Positions 23,264 through 32,595 of a stretch of 64,000 bases of DNA are shown in pieces. The notes under the pieces are model-generated. The model was not told the origin of the DNA, did no database searches, and was given only the letters and a program-made list of their open reading frames with translations. The number at the start of each line of letters is the position of its first letter. Position 1 is the first letter of the stretch. The stretch spans positions 959,123 to 1,023,122 of the forward strand of contig NZ_CM001398.1 in assembly GCF_000241055.1 (NCBI RefSeq), in the 5' to 3' direction. The translations under genes were made by a program, and so were the position numbers. The stretch comes from Oenococcus kitaharae DSM 17330. GTDB taxonomy: Bacteria; Bacillota; Bacilli; Lactobacillales; Lactobacillaceae.

Positions 23264-24154
23264 ATGAGGAAATGGTTATTGAGTTTACTTGCGTTGGTTG
23301 CTATTAGCGGTGCGTCATTGACGAGCGTTAATCATGGTACAAGCGCCTTCGCAGCTTCTAAGTCAAAGTTGACTGGAAAGGTCTTAGCTGTTGGTTCAAC
23401 AGCGCTTCAACCCCTTGCCGAGCAGATCGGCGAGCGCTTTTCAAGTGCACATCCTGCAGTACAGGTTACCGTGCAAGGTGGTGGATCCGGTGCTGGCTTG
23501 ACACAAGTTCAAGCTGGTTCGGTCCAAGTAGGTAATTCTGATGTTTTTGCTGAAGAAAAGGATGGTATTGATGCCAGTGTTTTAGTTGACCACAAAGTCG
23601 CAGTTGTTGGAATTGCACCAGTGGTTAACTCAGATGTAAGTGTTCGAAGTCTGACGAAGAGTCAATTAAAAGATATTTTTACAGGAAAAGTTACAAATTG
23701 GAATCAGGTTGGTGGAAAAGACGAGAAGATTGTCCTGATTAACCGAGCAGCTGGTTCTGGTACGAGAGCTGTTTTTGAAAAAGCTGTGCTGGGAGATGCC
23801 ACTGCAGCAACGGCTCAGGAACAAGATTCTAATGGTACGGTTCAAAAAATAATTTCAACAACACCAGGTTCTATCTCATATTTAGCTTTTGGCTACATTA
23901 AGGGACAGACTGGTCTTAGGGCTTTGAAATTAAAGAAAATTGCGCCAACAGCTAAAAATGTGCGCACGAATAAGTGGCCAATCTGGGGATATGAGCATAT
24001 GTATACCCGGGGCAAAGCCAAGGGTGCTACAAAAGCCTTTATCAGTTATTTTCATAAAAAAAGTGTCAAAGGCATCATTCGTCAATTAGGTTATATTCCG
24101 CTTTCTGAAATGAAAGTGACTAAAGACGCAGATGGTGTGGTAACAACTAAGTAA
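23264..24154 (+). CDS. pstS: Phosphate-binding protein PstS, first copy
   Basis: The protein has 296 residues and binds inorganic phosphate for the Pst ABC importer. The signal peptide is MRKWLLSLLALVAISGASL with a likely signal peptidase I site near AFA-AS. No lipobox cysteine is present, although Gram-positive PstS proteins are usually lipoproteins. The phosphate-binding loops are clear: VGSTALQPL, QGGGSGAGLTQV and NRAAGSGTRAVFE. It has a good Shine-Dalgarno (AAGGAG) and is the first gene of a seven-gene operon with a second pstS 35 bases downstream. How it stays at the cell surface without a lipid anchor is unclear. Confidence 0.93.
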   Translation: MRKWLLSLLALVAISGASLTSVNHGTSAFAASKSKLTGKVLAVGSTALQPLAEQIGERFSSAHPAVQVTVQGGGSGAGLTQVQAGSVQVGNSDVFAEEKDGIDASVLVDHKVAVVGIAPVVNSDVSVRSLTKSQLKDIFTGKVTNWNQVGGKDEKIVLINRAAGSGTRAVFEKAVLGDATAATAQEQDSNGTVQKIISTTPGSISYLAFGYIKGQTGLRALKLKKIAPTAKNVRTNKWPIWGYEHMYTRGKAKGATKAFISYFHKKSVKGIIRQLGYIPLSEMKVTKDADGVVTTK

Positions 24155-24189
24155 CAATTATCCGGGGGCCGGCCTCGGACTACATAACT

Positions 24190-25092
24190 ATGACTAGAAA
24201 AAAACTTTTGACAAGAATCGGTATCATCGCAATCGTTGTTTTAGCACTATATTACGGGTCGACCCACCGCGGCCTGACCAGTAATTCTGCTGTCTCGCCT
24301 AATGCGACGACTAAAAATATCTTGATCGTAGGCTCAACGGCGCTGCAGCCTTTAGCAGAACGCGCCGGTGCCGAATATGAAAAAGCCAATCGCAACACCC
24401 AAATTACTGTTCAAGGTGGTGGATCCGGTGCTGGCTTGACACAGGTAGCAGCAGGTTCTGTGCAAATAGGCAATTCCGATATTTTCGCGGAAAATAGTGA
24501 CGGAATCGATACCAGCAAGATCGTTGGCCATAAAGTTGCTGTGGTGGGCATAGCCCCAGTGGTCAATAAAGGCGTGGGCCTTAAGAATTTAACATCAACT
24601 CAGTTGCAGGATATTTTTACAGGCCGCGTGACAAACTGGAAACAGCTTGGGGGCCCAAATCTCACGATTACAGTGGTCAATCGTTCAGCTGGTTCGGGAA
24701 CGAGATCGGTTTTTGAAGGAGCGGTGTTAGCCGGACAAGCTGCCACCAAAGCACAGGAACAAGACTCGAACGGCACGGTACAAAAGATTGTTTCTGCGAC
24801 TCCGGGCGCTATTTCGTACCTAAGTTTCAGCTATATGTCTGCTCAGAATATACAAGCTTTGGATATCAACGGTGTTAGTCCGACCAGAAGCAATGTCGAA
24901 ACTAATAGATGGCGAATTTGGGGTTATGAGTTTATGTATACACATGGCAAAGCACAAGGTGAGACTCGCCGTTTTATTACATTTTTCCAATCCAAAAGAA
25001 TTCAGCAGGGCATTGTGCAGCAGCTCGGTTACATTCCGCTAGCTGGCATGAAGGTTGATAAAAATGCGCAAGGAAAGGTTTCGGACAGATAA
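24190..25092 (+). CDS. pstS: Phosphate-binding protein PstS, second copy
   Basis: This 300-residue paralogue has the same loops (VGSTALQPL, QGGGSGAGLTQV, NRSAGSGTRSVFE). Its N-terminus is TRIGIIAIVVLALYYGS, preceded by basic residues, with no cysteine and no obvious cleavage site. It may stay tethered by an uncleaved signal anchor, and so complement the apparently soluble first copy. A 32-base stretch coding for the GGGSGAGLTQ loop is identical in both genes. It lies between pstS and pstC with short gaps, so it is clearly co-transcribed. Confidence 0.9.
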   Translation: MTRKKLLTRIGIIAIVVLALYYGSTHRGLTSNSAVSPNATTKNILIVGSTALQPLAERAGAEYEKANRNTQITVQGGGSGAGLTQVAAGSVQIGNSDIFAENSDGIDTSKIVGHKVAVVGIAPVVNKGVGLKNLTSTQLQDIFTGRVTNWKQLGGPNLTITVVNRSAGSGTRSVFEGAVLAGQAATKAQEQDSNGTVQKIVSATPGAISYLSFSYMSAQNIQALDINGVSPTRSNVETNRWRIWGYEFMYTHGKAQGETRRFITFFQSKRIQQGIVQQLGYIPLAGMKVDKNAQGKVSDR

Positions 25093-25095
25093 GCT

Positions 25096-26055
25096 ATGCC
25101 AAGAAGAAACAACAAGAGTAATCAGGATCCAATCAGGGAATCATTATTAAGAAAGTCTATTTCAGCTAAAAAAGACAAATTTGGGAGTCGTCTGAGTCTT
25201 TCGGCACTGACTCTCATTAGTCTTGTTGTCTTATCTATTTTCTTCTTTGTTGTCAGCCGGGGCTTGATGACCTTCACTTTAGACCATATCAACCCCTTCA
25301 GGTTTATTTTCGGCACTGTCTGGAATCCAACGGCACCTGATGCACAAGGGAACTTGCAATTTGGCGCGTTGCCGATGATTGTCGGTTCTTTTCTTGTTAC
25401 TTTTCTCAGTGCACTTGTTGCCACACCATTTGCAATTGCCACTTCTTTATTTATGGTTGAACTCCAACCAACGCTAGGCAAAAAAATTATGCAGCCCGTC
25501 GTTGAATTATTGGTTGGTATTCCTTCGGTTGTGTATGGCTTTATTGGCCTCACTATAGTGGTGCCATTTTTACGCAGCATTTTTGGTGGTTCTGGATTTG
25601 GTATTTTAGCAGGCACGATTGTCCTGTTTGTTATGATTCTGCCGACAATTACATCAATGACTGTTGATGCGCTAAAAAATGTTCCCAATCATTATCGGGA
25701 GTCTGCACTTGCGATCGGTGCAACACGCTGGCAGATGATTTATAAAGTCATTTTGCGGGCAGCAACACCCGGAATCCTGACGGCTATTGTATTTGGCATG
25801 GCTCGTGCGTTTGGTGAGGCATTAGCTGTGCAAATGGTTGTCGGCAACGCGGCGATTATGCCAACTGGTTTGATGAATTCTGCTTCAACGCTTACTTCTG
25901 TGTTGACTCAGGGAATCGGCAATACTGCCGACGGCTCTGTGCAAAACGATGTTTTATGGACTTTAGCGATGCTGCTATTGATCATGTCTCTTATCTTTAA
26001 CCTAGTTATTCGGATGATTGGAAAAAGGACAAATATTTCTCGAGGAGCGAAATAA
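25096..26055 (+). CDS. pstC: Phosphate ABC transporter permease PstC
   Basis: The 319-residue inner-membrane permease has about six hydrophobic segments. The first is at about residues 34-55 after a basic N-terminus (NNKSNQDPIRESLLRKSIS). The EAA-type loop that docks with PstB is visible as YRESALAIGATRWQMIYKVILRAATPGI, followed by GMARAFGEALAVQMVVGN. The gene starts 3 bases after pstS2 and its stop overlaps the ATG of pstA, so subunit synthesis is coupled. Confidence 0.95.
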   Translation: MPRRNNKSNQDPIRESLLRKSISAKKDKFGSRLSLSALTLISLVVLSIFFFVVSRGLMTFTLDHINPFRFIFGTVWNPTAPDAQGNLQFGALPMIVGSFLVTFLSALVATPFAIATSLFMVELQPTLGKKIMQPVVELLVGIPSVVYGFIGLTIVVPFLRSIFGGSGFGILAGTIVLFVMILPTITSMTVDALKNVPNHYRESALAIGATRWQMIYKVILRAATPGILTAIVFGMARAFGEALAVQMVVGNAAIMPTGLMNSASTLTSVLTQGIGNTADGSVQNDVLWTLAMLLLIMSLIFNLVIRMIGKRTNISRGAK

Positions 26056-26951
26056 TGAATACGAAGTCAACAAATAAGATTGCTATCGTGACGATTTATT
26101 TTATTTCGGCTCTAGTAGTTGTTATTCTAGCAGCTTTACTGGTGTCGATTCTTGGCAGAGGGCTGCCAAACGTCAGTTGGCATTTTTTGACTAGCCACTC
26201 ATCTGCTTTTACAGCCGGCGGTGGTATTTCTGATCAACTGTTTAATTCCTTTTATCTCTTGATATTGTCGATGCTGATCTCTTTGCCCATTGCTTTGGGT
26301 TCAGCAATTTATTTAAATGAATTTGCTAATCAGCAATCAGAGTTTATTTCGATTTTTCGTTCTGCAATCGAAGTTTTGAGTTCCCTCCCATCGGTAGTAG
26401 TTGGCTTGTTTGGCTTCTTACTCTTTGTTTTAAAGTTTCATTTTGGGTTTTCTGTTTTATCCGGCGCGGTTGCCCTCACTTTTTTTAATCTGCCTCTTTT
26501 GACCAGCTCCATTGAAAATTCGCTAGCTGCTATTCCAAATCTTCAAAGAGAAGCAGGCCTGGCTTTGGGCCTTTCAAAATGGGAAACGACTGGCAAAGTG
26601 ATTTTGCCGGCCGCTGTTCCTTCGATCGTGACTGGTATTGTTTTGGCAGCTGGACGTGTTTTTGGTGAAGCGGCTGCTTTACTGTTTACAGCAGGCCAAT
26701 CGGCTCCACAATTAAATTGGCTAAATTGGAATCCTTTTGATTCCAATAGCCCTTTGAATCCAATGCGGCCAGCTGAAACTTTAGCCGTACATATTTGGAA
26801 AGTTAATTCCGAAGGTACGATGCCGGATGCAGCTCGAATTTCCGCTGGTGCGTCTGCTGTGCTGATTATCATGGTTCTGATTTTTAATCTGTTGGCGAGA
26901 TACCTAGGAAGTAAATTGTACAAGAAAATGACATCGGGATCGGCGAGGTGA
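26055..26951 (+). CDS. pstA: Phosphate ABC transporter permease PstA
   Basis: This 298-residue partner of PstC has about six membrane segments. The conserved loop reads LQREAGLALGLSKWETTGKVILPAAVPSIVTG and then GRVFGEAAALLFTAG, typical of PstA. It overlaps pstC at one base and pstB1 by four. With PstC it forms the phosphate channel. Confidence 0.95.
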   Translation: MNTKSTNKIAIVTIYFISALVVVILAALLVSILGRGLPNVSWHFLTSHSSAFTAGGGISDQLFNSFYLLILSMLISLPIALGSAIYLNEFANQQSEFISIFRSAIEVLSSLPSVVVGLFGFLLFVLKFHFGFSVLSGAVALTFFNLPLLTSSIENSLAAIPNLQREAGLALGLSKWETTGKVILPAAVPSIVTGIVLAAGRVFGEAAALLFTAGQSAPQLNWLNWNPFDSNSPLNPMRPAETLAVHIWKVNSEGTMPDAARISAGASAVLIIMVLIFNLLARYLGSKLYKKMTSGSAR

Positions 26952-27808
26952 TCATGGCTAAATCAAAAACACCTGCAATTAATTATGTGAAAGATATAAA
27001 AAAACTGATTCGCTTGGATAATCCGGATAGTTACATTTCCGAACCTGATCCCGCGAGACATGAAGTAGCTTTGAAAACTGAAAATGTTTCAGTTTTCTAT
27101 GGGGATAATCAGGCCTTAACAGATGCGAATCTCGCTTTTGAGCGTTTTAAAATTACGACTTTAATTGGGGCATCCGGCTCAGGGAAGTCTACTTTTCTGC
27201 GTTCTTTGAATCGTATGAACGATGGTGTTGCTCGTGTGACGGGTAAAATTATGTATCGCGGGTTAGACCTGAATTCTCCGGATGTTGATGTTTACGAAGT
27301 GCGTCGACATATTGGCATGGTTTTTCAGATGCCCAATCCCTTCGCAAAGTCTATTTATAATAACATTGCATTCGCTTTGACGCAGCGGAAAAAATATAGC
27401 AAAGAACAGTTAGACGAAATTGTCGAATCGGCCTTAAAGCAAGCTGCTTTGTGGGATCAAGTGAAAGATGACTTGCAGAAATCAGCGCTTGAATTGTCAG
27501 GCGGGCAGGCTCAAAGGCTGGTCATTGCGCGTGCGCTTGCATTGAAACCTGATATTTTATTGATGGATGAACCAACCAGCGCTTTGGATCCAAAATCGAC
27601 GATGCAGATTGAAGAGACGATGATGGAATTAAAGAAAAAGTACACGATCATCGTTGTCACACACAATATGCAGCAGGCTGCCCGGATTGGTGATTACACG
27701 GCTTTCTTTCATTTGGGCAAAGTCATTGAATTCGATTTAACAAGAAAAATCTTTACGAGACCAAAAGTCAAATTGACGGATGATTATGTTTCGGGGAATT
27801 TTGGCTGA
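26948..27808 (+). CDS. pstB: Phosphate ABC transporter ATPase PstB, first copy
   Basis: The protein has about 286 residues. Walker A is [19 protein letters not shown], the Q-loop lies in [10 protein letters not shown], the signature is LSGGQAQRL, Walker B is [13 protein letters not shown] and the switch His lies in [10 protein letters not shown]. An extra about 45-residue N-terminal segment ([20 protein letters not shown]) precedes the ABC core. A GTG at 26948 or an ATG at 26954 could be the start, both within the end of pstA. The signature is LSGGQAQ, where PstB commonly has LSGGQQQ as in the second copy. Confidence 0.93.
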   Translation: MIMAKSKTPAINYVKDIKKLIRLDNPDSYISEPDPARHEVALKTENVSVFYGDNQALTDANLAFERFKITTLIGASGSGKSTFLRSLNRMNDGVARVTGKIMYRGLDLNSPDVDVYEVRRHIGMVFQMPNPFAKSIYNNIAFALTQRKKYSKEQLDEIVESALKQAALWDQVKDDLQKSALELSGGQAQRLVIARALALKPDILLMDEPTSALDPKSTMQIEETMMELKKKYTIIVVTHNMQQAARIGDYTAFFHLGKVIEFDLTRKIFTRPKVKLTDDYVSGNFG

Positions 27809-28572
27809 TGGCAGACGAAAAATATCTATTAACAACTGAACATGTCAAGCTTTTCTACGGTGAAAAAGAAGCACTGCATGATATTAGTCTTCATTTTCCG
27901 AAAACAGGTATCACGGCTCTAATCGGACCATCCGGGTCCGGAAAATCAACATATCTTCGTGCAATAAATCGTATGCATGATTTGACGCCTGGTGTTCGTG
28001 TGGAAGGCAAGTTTTTATTTCACGGGCAGGATATTTACGCCGATAATGTCGATTTGGTTGATTTACGCAAGCGTATCGGGATGGTCTTTCAGCAACCGAC
28101 GCCTTTTCCATTCAGTGTTTATGAGAACGTTGCTTTCGGACTTAAATTAGGAAAAAAAATGCCGAAACACGAATTGGATGAGGAAGTTGAAAAGGCGCTG
28201 ACGCAGGCTGGCGTCTGGAATGAGGTCAAAGATCGTTTGGGTTCCAATGCACTTGGTTTATCTGGCGGTCAGCAGCAGCGTGTGAGTGTGGCACGTGTGT
28301 TGGCGACCAAACCGGATATCTTGTTGCTAGACGAGCCAACCAGCGCTTTGGATCCAATCTCCAGCCGTGTGGTTGAAGACTCGTTGCTGGATTTACGCGA
28401 TCATTATTGTTTAATTATTGTGACGCATAACATGCAGCAGGCTGCTCGTATCAGCCAGACAACGGCCTTTTTAAATGAAGGGCGATTGGTCGAAGTAGGC
28501 AACACTCGTGATATTTTCCTGGATCCTAAAGAAAAGGAAACTCAGGATTATGTGAGCGGCCGTTTTGGATAA
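27808..28572 (+). CDS. pstB: Phosphate ABC transporter ATPase PstB, second copy
   Basis: The 254-residue protein has the usual PstB length. It shows [62 protein letters not shown] and [10 protein letters not shown]. It overlaps pstB1 at one base. Tandem pstB genes occur in several lactic acid bacteria and may form a heterodimer or work under different phosphate regimes. Confidence 0.95.
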   Translation: MADEKYLLTTEHVKLFYGEKEALHDISLHFPKTGITALIGPSGSGKSTYLRAINRMHDLTPGVRVEGKFLFHGQDIYADNVDLVDLRKRIGMVFQQPTPFPFSVYENVAFGLKLGKKMPKHELDEEVEKALTQAGVWNEVKDRLGSNALGLSGGQQQRVSVARVLATKPDILLLDEPTSALDPISSRVVEDSLLDLRDHYCLIIVTHNMQQAARISQTTAFLNEGRLVEVGNTRDIFLDPKEKETQDYVSGRFG

Positions 28573-28599
28573 AATGAATAGAAAAGGAGATGATGGGGA

Positions 28600-29286
28600 A
28601 TGAGCCGAATTTTTGACATCGAAATGGAAGATTTGGACGACCAGTTCCGCAGCATGGGGAAGATGGTTGCACGGACGATTGATAAATCAGTCGTGGCTTT
28701 TATGGCACATGATACCAAGGCCGCTGATGAAATTATTAATCGTGATCATGAGATTAACGAACGCGAGTCTGCCATTGAAAAAAAGACTTTTGAAATGATT
28801 GCGTTGTATCAGCCTGTGACAACCGATTTACGTGAAGTCGTGACTATCTTAAAAGCTGTTTCTGTTCTTGAAAGGATGGGCGATTATGCACGCGATATTG
28901 CACAATCGACCATTCGTATTCATCACCGGCAGAATGGCGATCGCAGAATGCCTGCGATTGAAAGAAAAATTTCTGAGATGGGCTTGATGGCAACAAGAAC
29001 TGTCGATGAAATACTGGATGCCTATGTTTCTGATTCGATTGATGATGCTCAAAAGGTTGCCACGCACTCGCAGCATGTTGGCCAGCTATCATCAACGATT
29101 CGAAAAGATATTTTGGCTTCCATGAAGGATGATGCTGACACAGTTGATACTGGCGCTGATTACTTAGTGGTAGTTGGTTATCTTAAGCGGACCGCTGATC
29201 ATGCGACTGATATTGCCGAGTGGCTGGTCTACAAGAGAAGCGGCAAAATTGTGGAATTAAATCCGGGATCTTCCAGTTTTATTTAA
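28600..29286 (+). CDS. phoU: Phosphate transport regulator PhoU
   Basis: The protein has 228 residues in two three-helix repeats. The PhoU metal-binding motifs are visible: DHEINERESAIEKK in the first repeat and DYLVVVGYLKRTADHATDIAEW in the second. PhoU restrains Pst uptake and signals phosphate status to a sensor kinase. It follows pstB2 with a strong Shine-Dalgarno (AAAAGGAGATGATGGGGA) and closes the pst set. Confidence 0.95.
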   Translation: MSRIFDIEMEDLDDQFRSMGKMVARTIDKSVVAFMAHDTKAADEIINRDHEINERESAIEKKTFEMIALYQPVTTDLREVVTILKAVSVLERMGDYARDIAQSTIRIHHRQNGDRRMPAIERKISEMGLMATRTVDEILDAYVSDSIDDAQKVATHSQHVGQLSSTIRKDILASMKDDADTVDTGADYLVVVGYLKRTADHATDIAEWLVYKRSGKIVELNPGSSSFI

Positions 29287-29300
29287 GGAGAAGTACCAAT

Positions 29301-29645
29301 ATGCATTTTGTTTATAGGCTGATTGTCAATACATTAATTTTTGTTGTGTTTCACTATTTGTTTCCTAATGCTCTGACAGTTAAAGATTGGACAGCTGCAA
29401 TCGTAGCAGCGGTCGTCCTTGCTTTATTGAATACCTTTTTAAAACCTTTGCTGCATATTGTGTCCTTTCCGATCACAATTTTGACGCTTGGCCTTTTTAG
29501 TATTGTTATCAATATGGTTGTTTTAGCCGTTGACGATGCTTTAGTTTCTGGCGTGACGATTCATGGTTGGGGCTGGGTATTTGTACTGAGTTTGATTTTT
29601 AGTTTTGCACAAAGTTGGATCACAAGTACTGAGAAAGTGAGGTAA
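29301..29645 (+). CDS. Four-helix membrane protein of the YvlD/phage-holin-like family
   Basis: The 114-residue protein has four hydrophobic segments: LIVNTLIFVVFHYLF, AAIVAAVVLALLNTF, FPITILTLGLFSIVIN and WVFVLSLIFSFAQSW. The LNTFLKPLLHIVSFPITILTLGLF stretch is the family hallmark. I chose the ATG at 29301 because AAGGAG is 8-10 bases upstream; a longer frame from 29220 would overlap phoU deeply. Function is unknown. YvlD relatives are linked to cell-envelope stress. It is the bridge gene between the pst operon and hprK. Confidence 0.85.
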   Translation: MHFVYRLIVNTLIFVVFHYLFPNALTVKDWTAAIVAAVVLALLNTFLKPLLHIVSFPITILTLGLFSIVINMVVLAVDDALVSGVTIHGWGWVFVLSLIFSFAQSWITSTEKVR

Positions 29646-29648
29646 AAA

Positions 29649-30608
29649 ATGGATGAACAAATAACAGTTACGGTTAAAGATTTGGTACAGAATACTGCGT
29701 TGCGCGTGGTTTGGGGAGAAGATGATTTGGACCGACCGATCACGGTTCCTGATATTGCGCGTCCCGGTTTGCAATTAACGGGATTTTTGGATTACTTTGA
29801 ACCAAAACGCGTGCAGTTATATGGTGTTAATGAGACGGAATATGCTAAGACGATGTCGCATGAGCAGAAAATGTATGTTTTTAAAAAAATGTCAACGCCA
29901 TTGACTCCGGCTTTTGTTGTCTCAACTGATCTGCAAGTCCCTGATGAATTGATTGATGCCGCTAAGGCCGCAAAAATTCCAGTTTTGACCAGCTCCTTAA
30001 CTTCGTCTAGACTACTGTCGAATATGACTTATTATTTAGGTGCTCAGTTATCGGAAAGAAAAGCTGTCCATGGCGTGCTGATCGATATCAACGGCATAGG
30101 TGTGTTATTGACGGGTGACCCTGGAATTGGGAAAACTGAAGCTGCTTTGGAACTGATTCAACAAGGAAAAGCTCGTTTGATTGCTGATGACCGGGTTGAT
30201 ATATACGCCGAAGATGAACAGCGTCTAGTGGGGGCTCCTTCTGAAGTTCTCGCCAATTTGATGGAGGTACGCGGTATTGGTATTATCGATGTTCTTCAAA
30301 CATATGGTGCTGCTGCAATTCGTGACCATACAACGATTGTGCTGAATATCGATTTAAAGCGTTCTAATGAGAAAGTGTCAAACTTTGATCGCTTGGGTGA
30401 CGGCGGTGCTAGTTTTGAAATTCTTGGGATAAAAATTCCCAAAATGGAGCTGCCGGTTACTTCTGGGCGTAATACAGCCAGCGTGATTGATGCGGCGGCT
30501 TTAAAGTATCGTACCGAACGGATGGGTTTTGACGCATTATCCACATTAGAAGAACGCCAGCGCAAGCTGATTAAGGAAAATGAAGTCCATGACCAGCAAA
30601 ACAACTAA
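29649..30608 (+). CDS. hprK: HPr kinase/phosphorylase
   Basis: The enzyme phosphorylates HPr on Ser46 in response to glycolytic state and so drives carbon catabolite control. It has 319 residues. The N-terminal domain is followed by a P-loop (LTGDPGIGKTEAALELIQQG) and the IADDRVDIYAED strand. The signature MEVRGIGIIDVLQTYGAAAIR follows. The loop reads GDPGIGKT where many relatives have GDSGVGKS, but the essential GK(T/S) is kept. GTGAGG precedes the ATG. gpsA follows directly; lgt, often placed between them in Firmicutes, is absent. Confidence 0.95.
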   Translation: MDEQITVTVKDLVQNTALRVVWGEDDLDRPITVPDIARPGLQLTGFLDYFEPKRVQLYGVNETEYAKTMSHEQKMYVFKKMSTPLTPAFVVSTDLQVPDELIDAAKAAKIPVLTSSLTSSRLLSNMTYYLGAQLSERKAVHGVLIDINGIGVLLTGDPGIGKTEAALELIQQGKARLIADDRVDIYAEDEQRLVGAPSEVLANLMEVRGIGIIDVLQTYGAAAIRDHTTIVLNIDLKRSNEKVSNFDRLGDGGASFEILGIKIPKMELPVTSGRNTASVIDAAALKYRTERMGFDALSTLEERQRKLIKENEVHDQQNN

Positions 30609-31611
30609 AATAGCCGTCATTGGTGCTGGATCTTGGGGCACGGCTCTGGCTTCAACATTCTCTGGCAACGGCAATCAAGTGATGCTTTGGGGCCATAATG
30701 CTAATGATGTTGACGAAATCAATCGTTCTCATCACAATAGCCGTTATTTAAAAGATGCTCTTTTAGATGATAAGCTGCAGGCGAGCACTGATCTAGCAGC
30801 AGCGTTAAATGGCGCTGAAATTGTTTTATTTGTCGTACCAACGGTAGCAATTCGTGAGGTCGCACGTGAAGTTGGGAAATTGTTGTCTTTGACTGCCCCT
30901 GATGCATTTTTCGGCCATGCAATAAAAGGTATTGAGGTTGATTCTAATAAACGTATTAGTCAGATGATTTGCGAAGAAATGCCATTGTTAAATGAGAGCG
31001 ATTTATTTTTTATTTCCGGTCCTTCACATGCTGAATCGGTGATTCGGCATGCGATCACTTTGGTAGCTGTTGCAAGTGCTAATAAAGGAAATGCACAAAA
31101 AGTTCAACAGGCATTATCCAATTCGTTTTTCCGTGTTTATACAAATTCTGACTTACCGGGTTCGGAGTATGCTGCGGCCCTGAAAAATGTGCTTGCGATT
31201 GCTGGGGGCATACTACAAGGCTTAGGAATGGCTGACAATACGCAAGCAGCCTTGATTACACGTGGATTAGCAGAAATGCGTCGTTTGGGTATCGCTTTAG
31301 GCGGCCAGCCAGCCACTTTTGATGGTCTAGCCGGCCTCGGTGATTTGATTGTGACTGCTACTTCAGCCAATTCTCGCAATTTTCGCGCAGGTGTCGCATT
31401 GGCCGGTAACAAAAACATAGAACAAGTTCAAAAAGAGATGGGTATGGTCATCGAAGGCGTTCGAACAGCTAAAGCGGTAGACCAATTGTCAAAAAATAAC
31501 AAAATTAGTATGCCAATTAGCCAGTCTGTCTACAAAATTCTCTATGAAAATGCGAAAATAGAAGATGTTGTTGCCGATCTAATGAATCGACCACTGATTT
31601 CGGAGGAATAA
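30589..31611 (+). CDS. gpsA: NAD(P)H-dependent glycerol-3-phosphate dehydrogenase
   Basis: The enzyme reduces dihydroxyacetone phosphate to sn-glycerol-3-phosphate for phospholipid synthesis. It has 340 residues, with Rossmann motif [18 protein letters not shown], the ISGPSHAE motif, catalytic Lys in [15 protein letters not shown] and the [16 protein letters not shown] loop. The start is within the end of hprK. The ATG at 30589 is preferred over 30580 because AAGGAAA is then about 10 bases away. It continues the operon into galU five bases later. Confidence 0.95.
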   Translation: MTSKTTKIAVIGAGSWGTALASTFSGNGNQVMLWGHNANDVDEINRSHHNSRYLKDALLDDKLQASTDLAAALNGAEIVLFVVPTVAIREVAREVGKLLSLTAPDAFFGHAIKGIEVDSNKRISQMICEEMPLLNESDLFFISGPSHAESVIRHAITLVAVASANKGNAQKVQQALSNSFFRVYTNSDLPGSEYAAALKNVLAIAGGILQGLGMADNTQAALITRGLAEMRRLGIALGGQPATFDGLAGLGDLIVTATSANSRNFRAGVALAGNKNIEQVQKEMGMVIEGVRTAKAVDQLSKNNKISMPISQSVYKILYENAKIEDVVADLMNRPLISEE

Positions 31612-31616
31612 TCGAG

Positions 31617-32492
31617 ATGCTTAAAAAAGTTAAAAAGGCCGTGATTCCAGCAGCTGGTTTGGGAACGCGTTTTTTGCCGGCTACAAAAGCCTTGGCCAAG
31701 GAGATGCTGCCAATTGTCGATACACCGACAATTCAGTTCATTGTTGAAGAAGCAATCAAATCTGGTATTGAAGATATTTTGATTGTCGATGGTAAATCAA
31801 AACGGTCTATCGAAGACCATTTTGATTCCAATGCTGAACTTGAAGATAATCTTTCTGCAAAAGGCAAGGATAAACTACTCAAACTGGTCCAGGACACAAC
31901 TGATTTGAATATTTACTTTATTCGTCAATCGCATCCGCGTGGCCTTGGGGATGCTGTCTTAAAGGCCAAATCATTTATTGATGATGAACCATTTGTTGTG
32001 ATGCTGGGTGATGATTTGATGACGGATGAAGTGCCTTTGACTCGTCAGCTGATCGACCGCTATAACGAAACTGAACAATCGACGCTAGCCGTGATGCAGG
32101 TACCTCACGAAGAGACTTCCAAGTACGGTGTGATTGATCCTGCTAAAGAAGTTAAACCGGGTTTGTTTGAGGTGAAAAACTTTGTTGAGAAACCGCGTCC
32201 GCAAGATGCACCTTCTGATTTGGCGATTATTGGACGTTACTTGTTTACGCCGACAATCTTTGAAGAACTGGAAAACACGATGCCAGGTAAAGGCAACGAA
32301 ATTCAGTTAACCGATGCGATTGAGTCTTTGAATCACAAAGAGCATGTTTACGCTCATCAATTTACAGGTAAAAGGTATGATATCGGTTCTAAAATCGGTT
32401 TCTTGGAAACAAATATTGAGTTTGGATTAGTTCATCCGGATACTGGTGACGAGCTTCGCAAGTATATCAAAGAGCTTGCAAAGACTCTGTAA
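31617..32492 (+). CDS. galU: UTP-glucose-1-phosphate uridylyltransferase
   Basis: The enzyme makes UDP-glucose from UTP and glucose-1-phosphate for polysaccharide and glycolipid synthesis. It has 291 residues and the nucleotidyltransferase start [25 protein letters not shown]. Other motifs are [20 protein letters not shown], the VEKP motif and [14 protein letters not shown]. The ATG follows GGAGGAATAATCGAG, and a strong terminator ends the hprK-gpsA-galU unit. Confidence 0.96.
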   Translation: MLKKVKKAVIPAAGLGTRFLPATKALAKEMLPIVDTPTIQFIVEEAIKSGIEDILIVDGKSKRSIEDHFDSNAELEDNLSAKGKDKLLKLVQDTTDLNIYFIRQSHPRGLGDAVLKAKSFIDDEPFVVMLGDDLMTDEVPLTRQLIDRYNETEQSTLAVMQVPHEETSKYGVIDPAKEVKPGLFEVKNFVEKPRPQDAPSDLAIIGRYLFTPTIFEELENTMPGKGNEIQLTDAIESLNHKEHVYAHQFTGKRYDIGSKIGFLETNIEFGLVHPDTGDELRKYIKELAKTL

Positions 32493-32513
32493 AGTTTGCC
32501 ATATCTGTCATTG

Positions 32514-32536
32514 ATCGTCCGTTAGGACGATTTTTT
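32514..32536 (+). terminator. Intrinsic terminator after galU
   Basis: ATCGTCC-GTTA-GGACGAT is followed by a T-run. Confidence 0.9.
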
Positions 32537-32595
32537 ATATATTTGAGCAAATGACAGCTCTGTGATAAACTAACAAATAGTAAGCAGGAGATTTT

